Below, in pieces: positions 39,801-53,190 of a stretch of 64,000 nucleotides of DNA. The stretch comes from Euonymus europaeus (Eukaryota > Streptophyta > Magnoliopsida > Celastrales > Celastraceae): assembly GCA_963580455.1 (NCBI GenBank), contig OY756967.1:11802501-11866500 (forward strand), written 5' to 3'. A program made the position numbers and the translations under genes. The notes under the pieces are model-generated. The model did no database searches. It saw only the letters and a program-made list of their open reading frames with translations, and was not told the DNA's origin. How positions within the stretch are numbered: position 1 is the first letter of the stretch; each line of letters begins with the position of its first letter.

Positions 39801-41003
39801 GACAATCAAAGTTGCTCGGTGTAAACTTTATATTGTTCTACTAAGTCAAATTTTACGAGTATAAGCTTCCAAGATTATTTCGATGCCAAAACATTAACTT
39901 TCTATGACAAATGGACAAAACCGTTAAAAGCTCCTCCATAGAAAGAGTTGAGCAACTTCGGACAATCAAAATTGCTCGGTGTACACTTTTTATTTTGTTT
40001 TATGTTAAATTTTACGAAAATGAGCTTGCACGAATATTTCGATGCCAAAACACCAGCTTTCTATGACAAATGGACAAAACCGTTAAAAGCACCTCCATAG
40101 AGAGAGTTGAGCAACTTCGGACTATCAAAGTTGCTCGGTGTACACTTTTTATTGTTCTTCTTTGTTAAATTTACGAAAATGAGCTTCCAAGATTATTTCG
40201 ATGTCAAAACACCAACTTTCTATCACAAATGGACAAAACCGTTAAAAGCTGCTCCATAAAAAGAGTTGAGCAACTTCGGACTATCAAAGTTGCTCGGTGT
40301 AAACTTTATATTGTTCTACTAAGTCAAATTTTACGAGTATAAGCTTCCAGGATTATTTCGATGCCAAAACACCAACTTTCTATGAGAGATGGACAAAACC
40401 GTGAAAAGCTCCTCCATAGAGAGATTTGAGCAACTTCGGACAATCAAAGTTGCTCGGTGTACACTTTTTATTGTTCTTCTACGTTAAATTTTAAGAAAAT
40501 GAGCTTCCAGGATTATTTCGATGCCAAAACACCAACTTTCTATGACAAATGGACAAAACCGTTAAAAGCTTCTCCATAGAGAGAGTTGAGCAATTTCGGA
40601 CTATCAAAGTTGCTCGGTGTACAATTTATATTGTTCTACTAAGTCAAATTTTACGAGTATAAGCTTCCAAGATTATTTCGACGCTAAAACAACAACTTTC
40701 TATGACAAATGGACAAAACCGTTAAAAGCTCCTCCATAGAGAGTGTTGAGCAACTTTGGACGATCAAAGTTGCTCGGTCTACACTTTATATTGTTCTTCT
40801 AAGTCAAATTTTACGAGTATAAGCTTCCAAGATTATTTCGATGCCAAAACAGCAACTTTTTATGACAAATGGACAAAACCGTTAAAAGGTCGTCCATAGA
40901 GAGAGTTGAGCAACGTCAGACCATCAAAGTTGCTCGGTGTACACCTTTTATTGTTCTTCTATGTCAAATTTTACGAGTATAAGCTTCCTAGATTATTTCG
41001 ATG

Positions 41004-41009
41004 AAAAAA
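41004..41009. other. Empty (uninserted) counterpart of the LTR target
   Basis: In the second 45-monomer copy, gatg, six A and caccaac are continuous. The surrounding monomers (ggtcgtcc and cgtcagacc upstream, gagtttcc downstream) correspond to those on either side of the LTR. This is the paralogous pre-insertion site and supports the 5 bp target duplication. Confidence 0.85.
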
Positions 41010-42419
41010 CACCAACTTTCTATGACAAATGGACAAAACCGTTAAAAGCCCCTCCATAGAGAGAGTTGAGCATCTACGGACAATCAAAGTTGCTCGGTGT
41101 ACACTTTTTATTGTTCTTTTATGTTAAATTTTACGAAAATGAGTTTCCAGGATTATTTCGATGCTAAAACACCAACTTTCTATGACAAATGGACAAAACC
41201 GTTAAAAGCACCTCCAAAGAGAGAGTTGAGCAACTTCGGAAAATCAAAGTTGCTCGGTGTACAATTTATATTGTTCTACTAAGTCAAATTTTACGAGTAT
41301 AAGCTTCCTAGATTATTTCGATGAAAAAACACCAACTTTCTATGACAAATGGACAAAACCGTTAAAAGCCACTCCATAGAGAGAGTTGAGCATCTACGGA
41401 CAATCAAAGTTGCTCGGTGTACCCTTTTTATTGTTCTTTTATGTTAAATTTTATGAAAATGAGCTGCCAGGATTATTTCGATGCCAAAACACCAGCTTTC
41501 TATGACAAGTGGACAAAACCGTTAAAAGCACCTCCATAGAGAGAGTTGAGCAACTTCGGACTATCGACGTTGCTCGATGTACACTTTTTATTATTCTTCT
41601 ATGTTAAATTTTATGAAAAGGAGCTTCCAGGATTATTTCGATACCAAAATACCGACTTTCTATGATAAATGGACAAAACCGTTAAAAGCACCTCCAAAGA
41701 GAGAGTTGAGCAACTTCGGAAAATCAAAGTTGCTCGGTGTACAATTTATATTGTTCTACTAAGTCAAATTTTACGAGTATAAGCTTCCTAGATTATTTCG
41801 ATGAAAAAACACCAACTTTCTATGACAAATGGACAAAACCGTTAAAAGCCCCTCTATAGAGAGAGTTGAGCATCTACGGACAATCAAAGTTGCTCGGTGT
41901 ACCCTTTTTATTGTTCTTTTACGTTAAATTTTACGAAAATGAGCTGCCAGGATTATTTCGATGCCAAAACACCAGCTTTCTATGACAAGTGGACAAAACC
42001 GTTAAAAGCTCCTCCATAGAGAGAGGTGAGAAACTTCGTACTATCAAAGTTGCTCGGTGTACACTTTTTATTGTTCTTCTAAGTTAAATTTTACGAAAAT
42101 GAACTTACAGGATTATTTCGATGCCAAAACACCAACTTTCTATGACAAATGGACAAAACCGTTAAAAGCTCCTCCATAGAGAGAGTTGAGCAACTTCGGA
42201 CTATCGACGTTGCTCGATGTACACTTTTTATTATTCTTCTATGTTAAATTTTATGAAAATGAGCTTCCAGGATTATTTCGATGCCAAAACACCAACTTTC
42301 TATGATAAATGGACAAAACCGTTAAAAGCACCTCCATAGAGAGAGTTGAGCAACTTCGGACTATCAAAGTTGCTCGGTGTACACTTTTTATTGTTCTTCT
42401 ATCTTAAATTTTACGAAAA

Positions 42420-44795
42420 TGAGCTTCCAGGATTATTTCGATGCCAAAACACCAACTTTCTATGATAAATGGACAAAACCGTTAAAAGCTCCTCCATAGA
42501 GAGAGTTGAGCAACTTCGGACAATCTAAGTTGCTCGGTGTACACTTTATATTCTTCTACTAAATCAAATTTTACGAGTATAAGCTTTCAAGATTATTTCG
42601 ATGCCAAAACAATAACTTTCTAAGACAAATGGACAAAACCGTTAAAATGTCCTCTATAGAGTCAGACCATCAAAATTGCTCGGTGTACACCTTTTATTGT
42701 TCTTCTATGTCAAATTTTATGAGTATAAGCTTCCTAGATTATTTCGATGAAAAAATACCAACTTTCTATGACAAATGGACAAAACCGTTAAAAGCCCCTC
42801 CATAGAGGGTGTTGAGCATCTTCGGACAATCAAAGTTGCTCAGTGTTCACCTTTTATTGTTCTTTTATGTTAAATTTTACGAAAATGAGCTTCCACGATT
42901 ATTTCGATGCCAAAACACCAACTTTCTATGACAAATGGACAAAACCGTTAAAAGCACCTCCATAGAGAGAGTTGAGCAACTTCGGACTATCAAAGTTGCT
43001 CGGTGTACACTTTTTATTATTCTCCTATGTTAAATTTTACGAAAATGAGCTTCCAGGATTATTTCGATGCCAAAAACAACTTTCTATGACAAATGGACAA
43101 AACCGTTAAAAGCTCCTCCATAGAGAGAGTTGAGCAATTTCGGACTGTCAAAGTTGCTCGGTGTACAATTCATATTGTTCTACTAAGTCGAACTTTACGA
43201 GTATAAGCTTCCAAGATTATTTCGACGCTAAAACAGCAACTTTCTATGACAAATGGACAAAACCGTTAAAAGCTCCTCCATAGAGAGAGTTGAGCAACTT
43301 CGGACAATCAAAATTGCTCGGTGTACACTTTATATTGTTCTACTAAGTCAAATTTTACAAGTATAAGCTTCCAAGATTATTTCAATGCCAAAACATTAAC
43401 TTTCTATGACAAATGGTCAAAACCGTTAGAAGCTCCTCCATAGAAAGAGTTGAGCAACTTCGGACAATCAAAGTTGCTCGGTGTACACTTTGAATTGTTT
43501 TTTTATGTTAAATTTTACGAAAATGAGCTTCCACGATTTTTTGGATTCCAAAACACCAACTTTCTATGAAAAATGGACAAAACTATTAAAAGCCCCTCCA
43601 TAGAGAGAGTTGAGCAACTTCGGACTATCAAAGTTGCTCGGTGTACACTTTTTATTGTTCTTCTATGTTAAAATTTACAAAAATGAGCTTCCAGGATTAT
43701 TTCGATGCCAAAACACCAACTTTCTATGACAAATGAACAAAACCTCTAAAAGCTCCTCCGTAGAGAGAGTAGAGAAACTTCGGACTATCAAAGTTGCTCG
43801 GTGTAAACTTTTTATTGTTCTTCTATGTTAAATTTTACGAAAATGAGCTTCCAGGATTATTTCGATGCCAAAACACCAACTTTCTATGATAAATGGACAA
43901 AACCGTTAAAAGCTCCTCCATAGAGAGAGTTGAGCAACTTCGGACAATCTAAGTTGCTCGGTGTACACTTTATATTCTTCTACTAAATCAAATTTTACGA
44001 GTATAAGCTTTCAAGATTATTTCGATGCCAAAACAGCAACTTTCTAAGACAAATGGACAAAACCGTTAAAATGTCCTCCATAGAGTCAGACCATCAAAAT
44101 TGCTCGGTGTACACCTTTTATTGTTCTTCTATGTCAAATTTTATGAGTATAAGCTTCCTTGATTATTTCGATGATAAAATACCAACTTTCTATGACAAAT
44201 GGACAAAACCGTTAAAAGCCCCTCCATAGAGGGTGTTGAGCATCTTCGGACAATCAAAGTTGCTCAGTGTTCAGCTTTTATTGTTCTTTTATGTTAAATT
44301 TTACGAAAATGAGCTTCCACGATTATTTCGATGCCAAAACACCAACTTTCTATGACAAATGGACAAAACCGTTAAAAGCACCTCCATAGAGAGAGTTGAG
44401 CAACTTCGGACTATCAAAGTTGCTCGGTGTACACTTTTTATTATTCTCCTATGTTAAATTTTACGAAAATGAGCTTCCAGGATTATTTCGATGCCAAAAA
44501 CAACTTTCTATGACAAATGGACAAAACCGTTAAAAGCTCCTCCATAGAGAGAGTTGAGCAATTTCGGACTGTCAAAGTTGCTCGGTGTACAATTCATATT
44601 GTTCTACTAAGTCGAACTTTACGAGTATAAGCTTCCAAGATTATTTCGACGCTAAAACAGCAACTTTCTATGACAAATGGACAAAACCGTTAAAAGCTCC
44701 TCCATAGAGAGAGTTGAGCAACTTCGGACAATCAAAATTGCTCGGTGTACACTTTATATTGTTCTACTAAGTCAAATTTTACAAGTATAAGCTTC
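42420..44795 (+). repeat. 9-monomer repeat (1,424 bp), second copy partial
   Basis: Copy 1 is about 42,420-43,845 and copy 2 about 43,845-44,795. Both contain the same two rare deletions: a monomer lacking 14 bases around ccatagagtcagacc (gtcaga at 42661 and 44085), and a gatgccaaaaacaac monomer lacking two bases. Nine monomers of 160 less 16 bases gives 1,424, exactly the observed offset. Copy 2 breaks off into a ccagctttc monomer near 44,800. Confidence 0.85.
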
Positions 44796-44819
44796 CAAGA
44801 TTATTTCGATGCCAAAACA

Positions 44820-45480
44820 CCAGCTTTCTATGACAAGTGGACAAAACCGTTATAACCTCCTCCATAGAGAGAGTTGAGAAACTTCGTACTATCAAAGTTG
44901 CTCGGTGTACACTTTTTATTGTTCTTCTAAGTTAAATTTTACGAAAATGAGCTTCCAGGATTATTTCGATGCCAAAAAACCAACTTTCTATGACAAATGG
45001 ACAAAACCGTTAAAAGCCCCTCCATAGGGAGAGTTGAGCATCTACGGACAATCAAAGTTGCTCGGTGTACACTTTTTATTGTTCTTTTATGTTAAATTTT
45101 ACGAAAATGAGTTTTCCGGATTATTTCGATGCTAAAACACCAACTTTCTATGACAAATGGACAAAACCGTTAGAAGCTCCTCCATAGAGAGAGTTGAGCA
45201 ACTTTGGACTATCGACGTTGCTCGATGTACACTTTTTATTATTCTTCTATGTTAAATTTTATGAAAATGAGATTCCAGGATTATTTCGATGCCAAAACAC
45301 CAACTTTCTATGATAAATGGACAAAACCGTTAAAAGCACCTCCAAAGAGAGAGTTGAGCAACTTCGGAAAATCAAAGTTGCTCGGTGTACAATTTATATT
45401 GTTCTACTAAGTCAAATTTTACGAGTATAAGCTTCCAAGATTATTTCGATGCCAAAACACTAACTTTCTATGACAAATGG
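44820..45480 (+). repeat. ~4-monomer block repeated near 48.66-49.31 kb
   Basis: The order ccagctttc/gttataacc, a ccaaaaaacc monomer, gagttttccgg, and the gacgttgctcgatg/gagattcc monomer starting here is found again from about 48,660. The open frame at 45204 matches that at 49042 (offset 3,838 bp). A third copy of the latter is at 51281, through the 14-monomer tandem. Confidence 0.75.
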
Positions 45481-45719
45481 ACAAAACCGTTAAAAGCACT
45501 TCGATAGAGAGAGTTGAGCAACTTCGGACTATCAAAGTTGCTCGGTGTACACTTTTTATTGTTCTTCTATGTTAAAATTTACAAAAATGAGCTTTCAGGA
45601 TTATTTCGATGCCAAAACACCAACTTTCTATGACAAATTAACAAAACCTCTAAAAGCTGCTCCGTAGAGACAGTAGAGAAACTTTGGACTATCAAAGTTG
45701 CTCGGTGTACACTTTTTAT

Positions 45720-46900
45720 TGTTCTTCTATGTTAAATTTTACAAAAATGAGCTTCCAGGATTATTTCGATGCCAAAACACCAACTTTCTATGACAAATGG
45801 AGAAAACCGTTAAAACCTCCTCCATAGAGAGAGTTGAGCAACTTCGTACAATTAAAGTTGCTCGGTGTACACTTTATATTGTTCTACTAAGTCAAATTTT
45901 ACGAGTATAAGCTTCCAAGATTATTTTGATGCCAAAACATTAACTTTCTATAACAAATGTACAAAACCGTTAAAAGCTCCTCCATAGAAAAAGTTTAGCA
46001 ACTTCGGACAATCAAAGTTGCTCGGTGTACCCTTTTTATTGTTATTCTATGTTAAATTTTACGAAAATGATCTTCCACGATTTTTTCGATGACAAAACAC
46101 CAACTTTCTATGACAAATGGACAAAACCGTTAAAAGCTCCTCCATAGAGAGAGTTGAGCAACTTCGGACAATCATAGTTGCTCGGTGTACACTTTTTATT
46201 GTTCTTCTATGTTAAAATTTATAAAAATGAGCTTCCAGGATTATTTCGATGCCAAAACACCAACTTTCTATGACAAATGGACAAAACCTTTAAAGCTCCT
46301 CCGTAGAGAGAGTTGAGCAACTTCGGACTATCAAAGTTGCTCGGTGTACACTTTTTATTGTTCTTCTATGTTAAAATTTACAAAAATGAGCTTCCAGGAT
46401 TATTTCGATGCCAAAACACCAACTTTCTATGACAAATGAACAAAACCTCTAAAAGCTCCTCCGTAGAGAGAGTAGAGAAACTTCGGACTATCAAAGTTGC
46501 TCGGTGTACACTTTTTATTGTTCTTCTATGTTAAATTTTACAAAAATGAGTTTGCAGGATTATTTCGATGCCAAAACACCAACTTTCTATGACAAATGGA
46601 CAAAACCGTTAAAACCTCCTCCATAGAGAGAGTTTAGCAACTTCGGACAATTAAAGTTGCTCGGTGTACACTTTATATTGTTCTACTAAGTCAAATTTTA
46701 CGAGTATAAGCTTCCAAGATTATTTTGATGCCAAAACATTAACTTTCTATAACAAATGTACAAAACCGTTAAAAGCTCCTCCATAGAAAAAGTTTAGCAA
46801 CTTCGGACAATCAAAGTTGCTCGGTGTACCCTTTTTATTGTTATTCTATGTTAAATTTTACGAAAATGAGCTGCCAGGATTATTTCGATGCCAAAACACC
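45720..46900 (+). repeat. 5-monomer periodicity (800 bp) with rare shared variants
   Basis: The variant attaaagttg occurs at 45850 and 46650. The variants caaatgtacaaaacc and ttgttattctatg follow at the same 800 bp offset. The intervening monomers are a cgatgacaaaac, cctttaaagc and gaacaaaacctc series like that in the ~1.0 kb block seen elsewhere. The stretch from 46,900 to 47,590 is a mosaic of common monomers with no HOR partner that I traced. Confidence 0.65.
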
Positions 46901-47589
46901 AGCTTTCTATGACAAGTGGACAAAACCGATTAAACCTCCTCCATAGAGAGAGTTGAGAATCTTCGTACTATCAAAGTTGCTCGGTGTACACTTTTTATTG
47001 TTCTTCTAAGTTAAATTTTACGAAAATGATCTTCCAGGATTATTTTGATGCCAAAAAACCAACTTTCTATGATAAATGGACAAAACCGTTAAAAGCTCCT
47101 CCATAGAGAGAGTTGAGCAACTTCGGACAATCAAAGTTGCTCGGTGTACACTTTATATTGTTCTACTAAGTCAAATTTTACGAGTATAAGCTTCCAAGAT
47201 TATTTCGATGCCAAAACATTAACTTTCTATGACAAATGGACAAAACCGTTAAAAGCTCCTCCATAGAAAGAGTTGAGCAACTTCGGACTATCAAAGTTGC
47301 TCGGTATACACTTTTTATTATTCTCCTATGTTAAATTTTACGAAAATGAGCTTCCAGGATTATTTCGATGCCAAAACACCAGCTTTCTATGACAAGTGGA
47401 CAAAACCGTTAAAACCTCCTCCATAGAGAGAGTTGAGAAACGTCGTACTATCAAAGTTGCTCGGTGTACACTTTTTATTGTTCTTCTAAGTTAAATTTTA
47501 CGAAAATGAGCTTCCAGGATTATTTTGATGCCAAAAAATCAACTTTCTATGAAAAATGGACAAAACCGTTAAAAGCTCCTCCATAGAGA

Positions 47590-50500
47590 GAGTTGAGCAA
47601 TTTCGGACTATCAAAGTTGCTCGGTGTACAATTTATATTGTTCTACTAAGTCAAATTTTACGAGTATAAGCTTCCAAGATTATTTCGACGCTAAAACAGC
47701 AACTTTCTATGACAAATGGACAAAACCGTTAAAAGCTCCTCCATAGAGAGAGTTGAGCAACTTCGGACAATCAAAGTTGCTCGGTGTACACTTCATATTG
47801 TTCTACTAAGTCAAATTTTACGAGGATAAGCTTCCAAGATTATTTCAATGCCAAAACATTAACTTTCTATGACAAATGGTCAAAACCGTTAAAAGCTCCT
47901 CCATAGAAAGAGTTAAGCAACTTTGGACAATCAAAGTTGCTCGGTGTACACTTTGTATTGTTTTTTTATGTTAAATTTTATGAAAATGAGCTTTCACGAT
48001 CTTTTGGATGCCAAAACACCAACTTTCTATGACAAATGGACAAAACCGTTAAAAGCTCCTCCATAGAGAGAGTTGAGCAACTTCGGACTATCAAAGTTGC
48101 TCGGTGTACACTTTTTATTGTTCTTCTATGTTAAAATTTACAAAAATGGGCTTCCAGGATTATTTCGATGCCAAAAAACCAACTTTCTATGACAAATGAA
48201 CAAAACCTTTAAAAGCTCCTACGTAGAGAGAGTAGAGAAACTTCGGACTATCAAAGTTGCTCGGTGTACACTTTTTATTGTTCTTCTATGTTAAAATTTA
48301 CAAAAATGAGCTTCCAGGATTATTTCGATGCCAAAACACCAACTTTCTATGACAAATGAACAAAACCTCTAAAAGCTCCTCCGTAGAGAGAGTAGAGAAA
48401 CTTCGGACTATCAAAGTTGCTCGGTGTATACTTTATATTGTTCTTCTATGTTAAATTTTACGAGTATAAGCTTCCAAGATTATTTGGATGCCAAAACATT
48501 AACTTTCTATAACAAATGGACAAAACCGTTAAAACCTCCTCCATAGAAAAAGTTTAGCAACTTCGGACAATCAAAGTTGCTCGGTGTACCCTTTTTATTG
48601 TTCTTTTATGTTAAATTTTACGAAAATGAGCTGCCAGGATTATTTCGATGCCAAAACACCAGCTTTCTATGACAAGTGGACAAAACCGTTATAACCTCCT
48701 CCATAGAGAGAGTTGAGAAATTCGTACTATCAAAGTTGCTCGGTGTACACTTTTTATTGATCTTCTAAGTTAAATTTTACGAAAATGAGCTTCAAGGATT
48801 ATTTCGATGCCAAAAAACCAACTTTCTATGACAAATGGACAAAACCGTTAAAAGCCCCTCCATAGAGAGAGTTGAGCATCTACGGACAATCAAAGTTGCT
48901 CGGTGTACACTTTTTATTGTTCTTTTATGTTAAATTTTACGAAAATGAGTTTTCCGGATTATTTCGATGCTAAAACACCAACTTTCTATGACAAATGGAC
49001 AAAACCGTTAGAAGCTCCTCCATAGAGAGAGTTGAGCAACTTTGGACTATCGACGTTGCTCGATGTACACTTTTTATTATTCTTCTATGTTAAATTTTAT
49101 GAAAATGAGATTCCAGGATTATTTCGATGCCAAAACACCAACTTTCTATGATAAATGGACAAAACCGTTAAAAGCACCTCCAAAGAGAGAGTTGAGCAAC
49201 TTCGGAAAATCAAAGTTGCTTGGTGTACAATTTATATTGTTCTACTAAGTCAAATTTTACGAGTACAAGCTTCCAAGATTATTTCGATGCCAAAACACTA
49301 ACTTTCTATGACAAATGGACAAAACCGTTAAAAGCTCCTCCATAGAGAGAGTTGAGCAACTTCGGACAATCAAAGTTGCACGGTGAACACTTTTTATTGT
49401 TCTTTTATGTTAAATTTTACGAAAATGAGCTTGCACGATTATTTCGATGCCAAAACACCAACTTTCTATGACAAATGGACAAAACTGTTAAAAGCACCTC
49501 CATAGAGAGAGTTGAGCAACTTCGAACTATCAAAGTTGCTCGGTGTACACTTTTCATTGTTCTTCGATGTTAAATTTTACGAAAATGAGCTTCCGGGATT
49601 ATTTCGATGCCAAAACACCAACTTTCTATCACAAATGGACAAAATCGTTAAAAGCTCCTACATAGAGAGAGTTGAGCAACTTCGGACTATCAAAGTTGCT
49701 CGGTGTACACTTTTTATTGTTCTTCTATCTTAAATTTTACGAAAATGAGCTTCAGGATTATTTCGATGCCAAAACAACAACTTTCTATGATAAATGGACA
49801 AAACCGTTAAAAGCTCCTCCATAGAGAGAGTTGAGCAATTTCGGACTATCAAAGTTGCTCGGTGTACAATTTATATTGTTCTACTAAGTCAAATTTTACG
49901 AGTATAAGCTTCCAAGATTATTTCGACGCTAAAACAGCAACTTTCTATGACAAATGGACAAAACCGTTAAAAGCTCCTCCATAGAGAGAGTGGAGCAACT
50001 TCGGACAATCAAAGTTGCTCGGTGTACACTTTATATTGTTCTACTAAGTCAAATTTTACGAGGATAAGCTTCCAAGATTATTTCAATGCCAAAACATTAA
50101 CTTTCTATGACAAATGGTCAAAACCGTTAAAAGCTCCTCCATAGAAAGAGTTAAGCAACTTTGGACAATCAAAGTTGCTCGGTGTACACTTTGTATTGTT
50201 TTTTTATGTTAAATTTTATGAAAATGAGCTTCCACGATCTTTTGGATGCCAAAACACCAACTTTCTATGACAAATGGACAAAACCGTTAAAAGCTCCTCC
50301 ATAGAGAGAGTTGAGCAACTTCGGACTATCAAAGTTGCTCGGTGTACACTTTTTATTGTTCTTCTATGTTAAAATTTACAAAAATGGGCTTCCAGGATTA
50401 TTTCGATGCCAAAAAACCAACTTTCTATGACAAATGAACAAAACCTTTAAAAGCTCCTACGTAGAGAGAGTAGAGAAACTTCAGACTATCAAAGTTGCTC

Positions 50501-52068
50501 GTTGTGCACTTTTTATTGTTCTTCTATGTTAAATTTTACAAAAATGAGCTTCCAGGATTATTTCGATGCCAAAACACCAACTTTCTATGACAAATGGACA
50601 AAACCGTTAAAACCTCCTCCATAGAGAGAGTTTAGCAACTTCGGACAATCAAAGTTGCTCGGTGTATACTTTATATTGTTCTACTAAGTCAAATTTTACG
50701 AGTATAAGCTTCCAAGATTATTTGGATGCCAAAACATTAACTTTCTATAACAAATGGACAAAACCGTTAAAAGCTCCTCCATAGAAAAAGTTTAGCAACT
50801 TCGGACAATCAAAGTTGCTCGGTGTACCCTTTTTATTGTTCTTTTATGTTAAATTTTACGAAAATGAGCTGCCAGGATTATTTCGATGCCAAAACACCAG
50901 CTTTCTATGACAAGTGGACAAAACCGTTATAACCTCCTCCATAGAGAGAGTTGAGAAACTTCGTACTATCAAAGTTGCTCGGTGTACACTTTTTATTGAT
51001 CTTCTAAGTTAAATTTTACGAAAATGAGCTTCAAGGATTATTTCGATGCCAAAAAACCAACTTTCTATGACAAATGGACAAAACCGTTAAAAGCCCCTCC
51101 ATAGAGAGAGTTGAGCATCTACGGACAATCAAAGTTGCTCGGTGTACACTTTTTATTGTTCTTTTATGTTAAATTTTACGAAAATGAGTTTTCCGGATTA
51201 TTTCGATGCTAAAACACCAACTTTCTATGACAAATGGACAAAACCGTTAGAAGCTCCTCCATAGAGAGAGTTGAGCAACTTTGGACTATCGACGTTGCTC
51301 GATGTACACTTTTTATTATTCTTCTATGTTAAATTTTATGAAAATGAGATTCCAGGATTATTTCGATGCCAAAACACCAACTTTCTATGATAAATGGACA
51401 AAACCGTTAAAAGCACCTCCAAAGAGAGAGTTGAGCAACTTCGGAAAATCAAAGTTGCTTGGTGTACAATTTATATTGTTCTACTAAGTCAAATTTTACG
51501 AGTACAAGCTTCCAAGATTATTTCGATGCCAAAACACTAACTTTCTATGACAAATGGACAAAACCGTTAAAAGCTCCTCCATAGAGAGAGTTGAGCAACT
51601 TCGGACAATCAAAGTTGCACGGTGAACACTTTTTATTGTTCTTTTATGTTAAATTTTACGAAAATGAGCTTGCACGATTATTTCGATGCCAAAACACCAA
51701 CTTTCTATGACAAATGGACAAAACTGTTAAAAGCACCTCCATAGAGAGAGTTGAGCAACTTCGAACTATCAAAGTTGCTCGGTGTACACTTTTCATTGTT
51801 CTTCGATGTTAAATTTTACGAAAATGAGCTTCCGGGATTATTTCGATGCCAAAACACCAACTTTCTATCACAAATGGACAAAATCGTTAAAAGCTCCTAC
51901 ATAGAGAGAGTTGAGCAACTTCGGACTATCAAAGTTGCTCGGTGTACACTTTTTATTGTTCTTCTATCTTAAATTTTACGAAAATGAGCTTCAGGATTAT
52001 TTCGATGCCAAAACACCAACTTTCTATGATAAATGGACAAAACCGTTAAAAGCTCCTCCATAGAGAGA
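47590..52068 (+). repeat. Two tandem copies of a 14-monomer HOR, unit 2,239 bp
   Basis: Copy 1 is about 47,590-49,829 and copy 2 about 49,829-52,068. Anchors: cgaggataag at 47821/50059, gttgcac at 49375/51614, and monomers starting 49042/51281 and 49512/51751. Offsets are 2,238 before and 2,239 after a single-base loss near 48,720 in copy 1. The copies look nearly identical except for one monomer-sized patch at about 48,240-48,450 against 50,480-50,690. Confidence 0.9.
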
Positions 52069-53190
52069 GTTGAGCAACTCGGACAATCAAAGTTGCTCGG
52101 TGTACACTTTATATTCTTCTACTAAGTCAAATTTTACGAGTATAAGCTTTCAAGATTATTTCGATGCCAAAACAGCAACTTTCTAAGACAAATGGACAAA
52201 ACCGTTAAAATGTCCTCCATAGAGAGAGTTGAGCAACGTCAGACCATCAAAACTGCTCGGTGTACATCTTTTATTGTTCTTCTATGTCAAATTTTATGAG
52301 TATAAGCTTCCTAGATTATTTCGATGAAAAAATACCAACTTTCTATGACAAATGGACAAAACCGTTAAAAGCCTCTCCATAGAGGGTGTTGAGCATCTTC
52401 AGACAATCAAAGTTGCTCAGTGTACACCTTTTATTGTTCTTTTATGTTAAATTTTACGAAAATGAGCTTCCAAGAATATTTCGATGCCAAAACACCAACT
52501 CTCTATGACAAATGGACAAAACCGTTAAAAGCACCTCCATAGAGAGAGTTGAGCAACTTCGGACTATCAAAGTTGCTCGGTGTACATTTTTTATTATTCT
52601 CCCATGTTCAATTTTACGAAAATGAGCTTCCAGGATTATTTCGATGCCAAAACACCAACTTTCTATGACAAATGAACAAAACCGTTAAAACCTCCTCCAT
52701 ATAGAGAGTTTAGCAACTTCGGACAATCAAAGTTGCTCGGTGTACACTTTATACTGTTCTACTAAGTCAAATTTTACGAGTATAAGCTTCCAAGATTATT
52801 TTGATGCCAAAACATTAACTTTCTATAACAAATAGACAAAACCGTTAAAAGCTCCTCTATAGAAAAAGTTTAACAACTTCGGACAATCAAAGTTGCTCGG
52901 TGTACCCTTTTTATTGTTCTTTTATGTTAAATTTTACGAAAATGAGCTGCCAGGATTATTTCGATGCCAAAACACCAGCTTTCTATGACAAGTGGACAAA
53001 ATCGTTAAAAGCTCCTCCATAGAGAGAGTTGAGCAACTTCGGACAATCAAAATTGCTCGGTGTACACTTTATATTGTTTTTTATGTTAAATTTTACGAAA
53101 ATGAGCTTTCACGATTTTTTCGATGCCAAAACACCAACTTTCTATGACAAATGGACAAAACCGTTAAAAGCTCTTCCATAGAGAGAGTTG
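52068..53190 (+). repeat. Transitional satellite stretch related to 57.5-58.6 kb
   Basis: Seven monomers whose variants foreshadow the following HORs: an aactgctcgg monomer, a gcctctcc/gagggtg monomer, a tcccatgttcaa monomer (cccatgttca at 52601, 58034 and 59792), a tatactgttc monomer and an aaatcgttaaaag monomer. Private changes, such as gagcaactcgg lacking one base near 52,080 and gaacaaaacc near 52,674, set it apart from the later copies. Confidence 0.65.

Larger units (their letters stand above)
25640..42900 (+). repeat. 45-monomer super-repeat (~7.2 kb), two tandem copies, first interrupted by LTR
   Basis: Copy 1 runs from about 25,640 to 36,220 and copy 2 from about 36,220 to 42,900. 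After subtracting the 2,268 bp added by the LTR insertion and its duplicated target, anchors are 7,196 bp apart: agagatgg at 30921 and 40385, and monomers at 33901/41097, 34381/41577 and 35021/42217 with no LTR between them. Copy 1 additionally has the 1,118 bp tandem. Copy 2 lacks three monomers (480 bp) after about 42,340, where the ttctatctta anchor offset falls to 6,716. A third start is seen near 43.0 kb. Confidence 0.85.
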
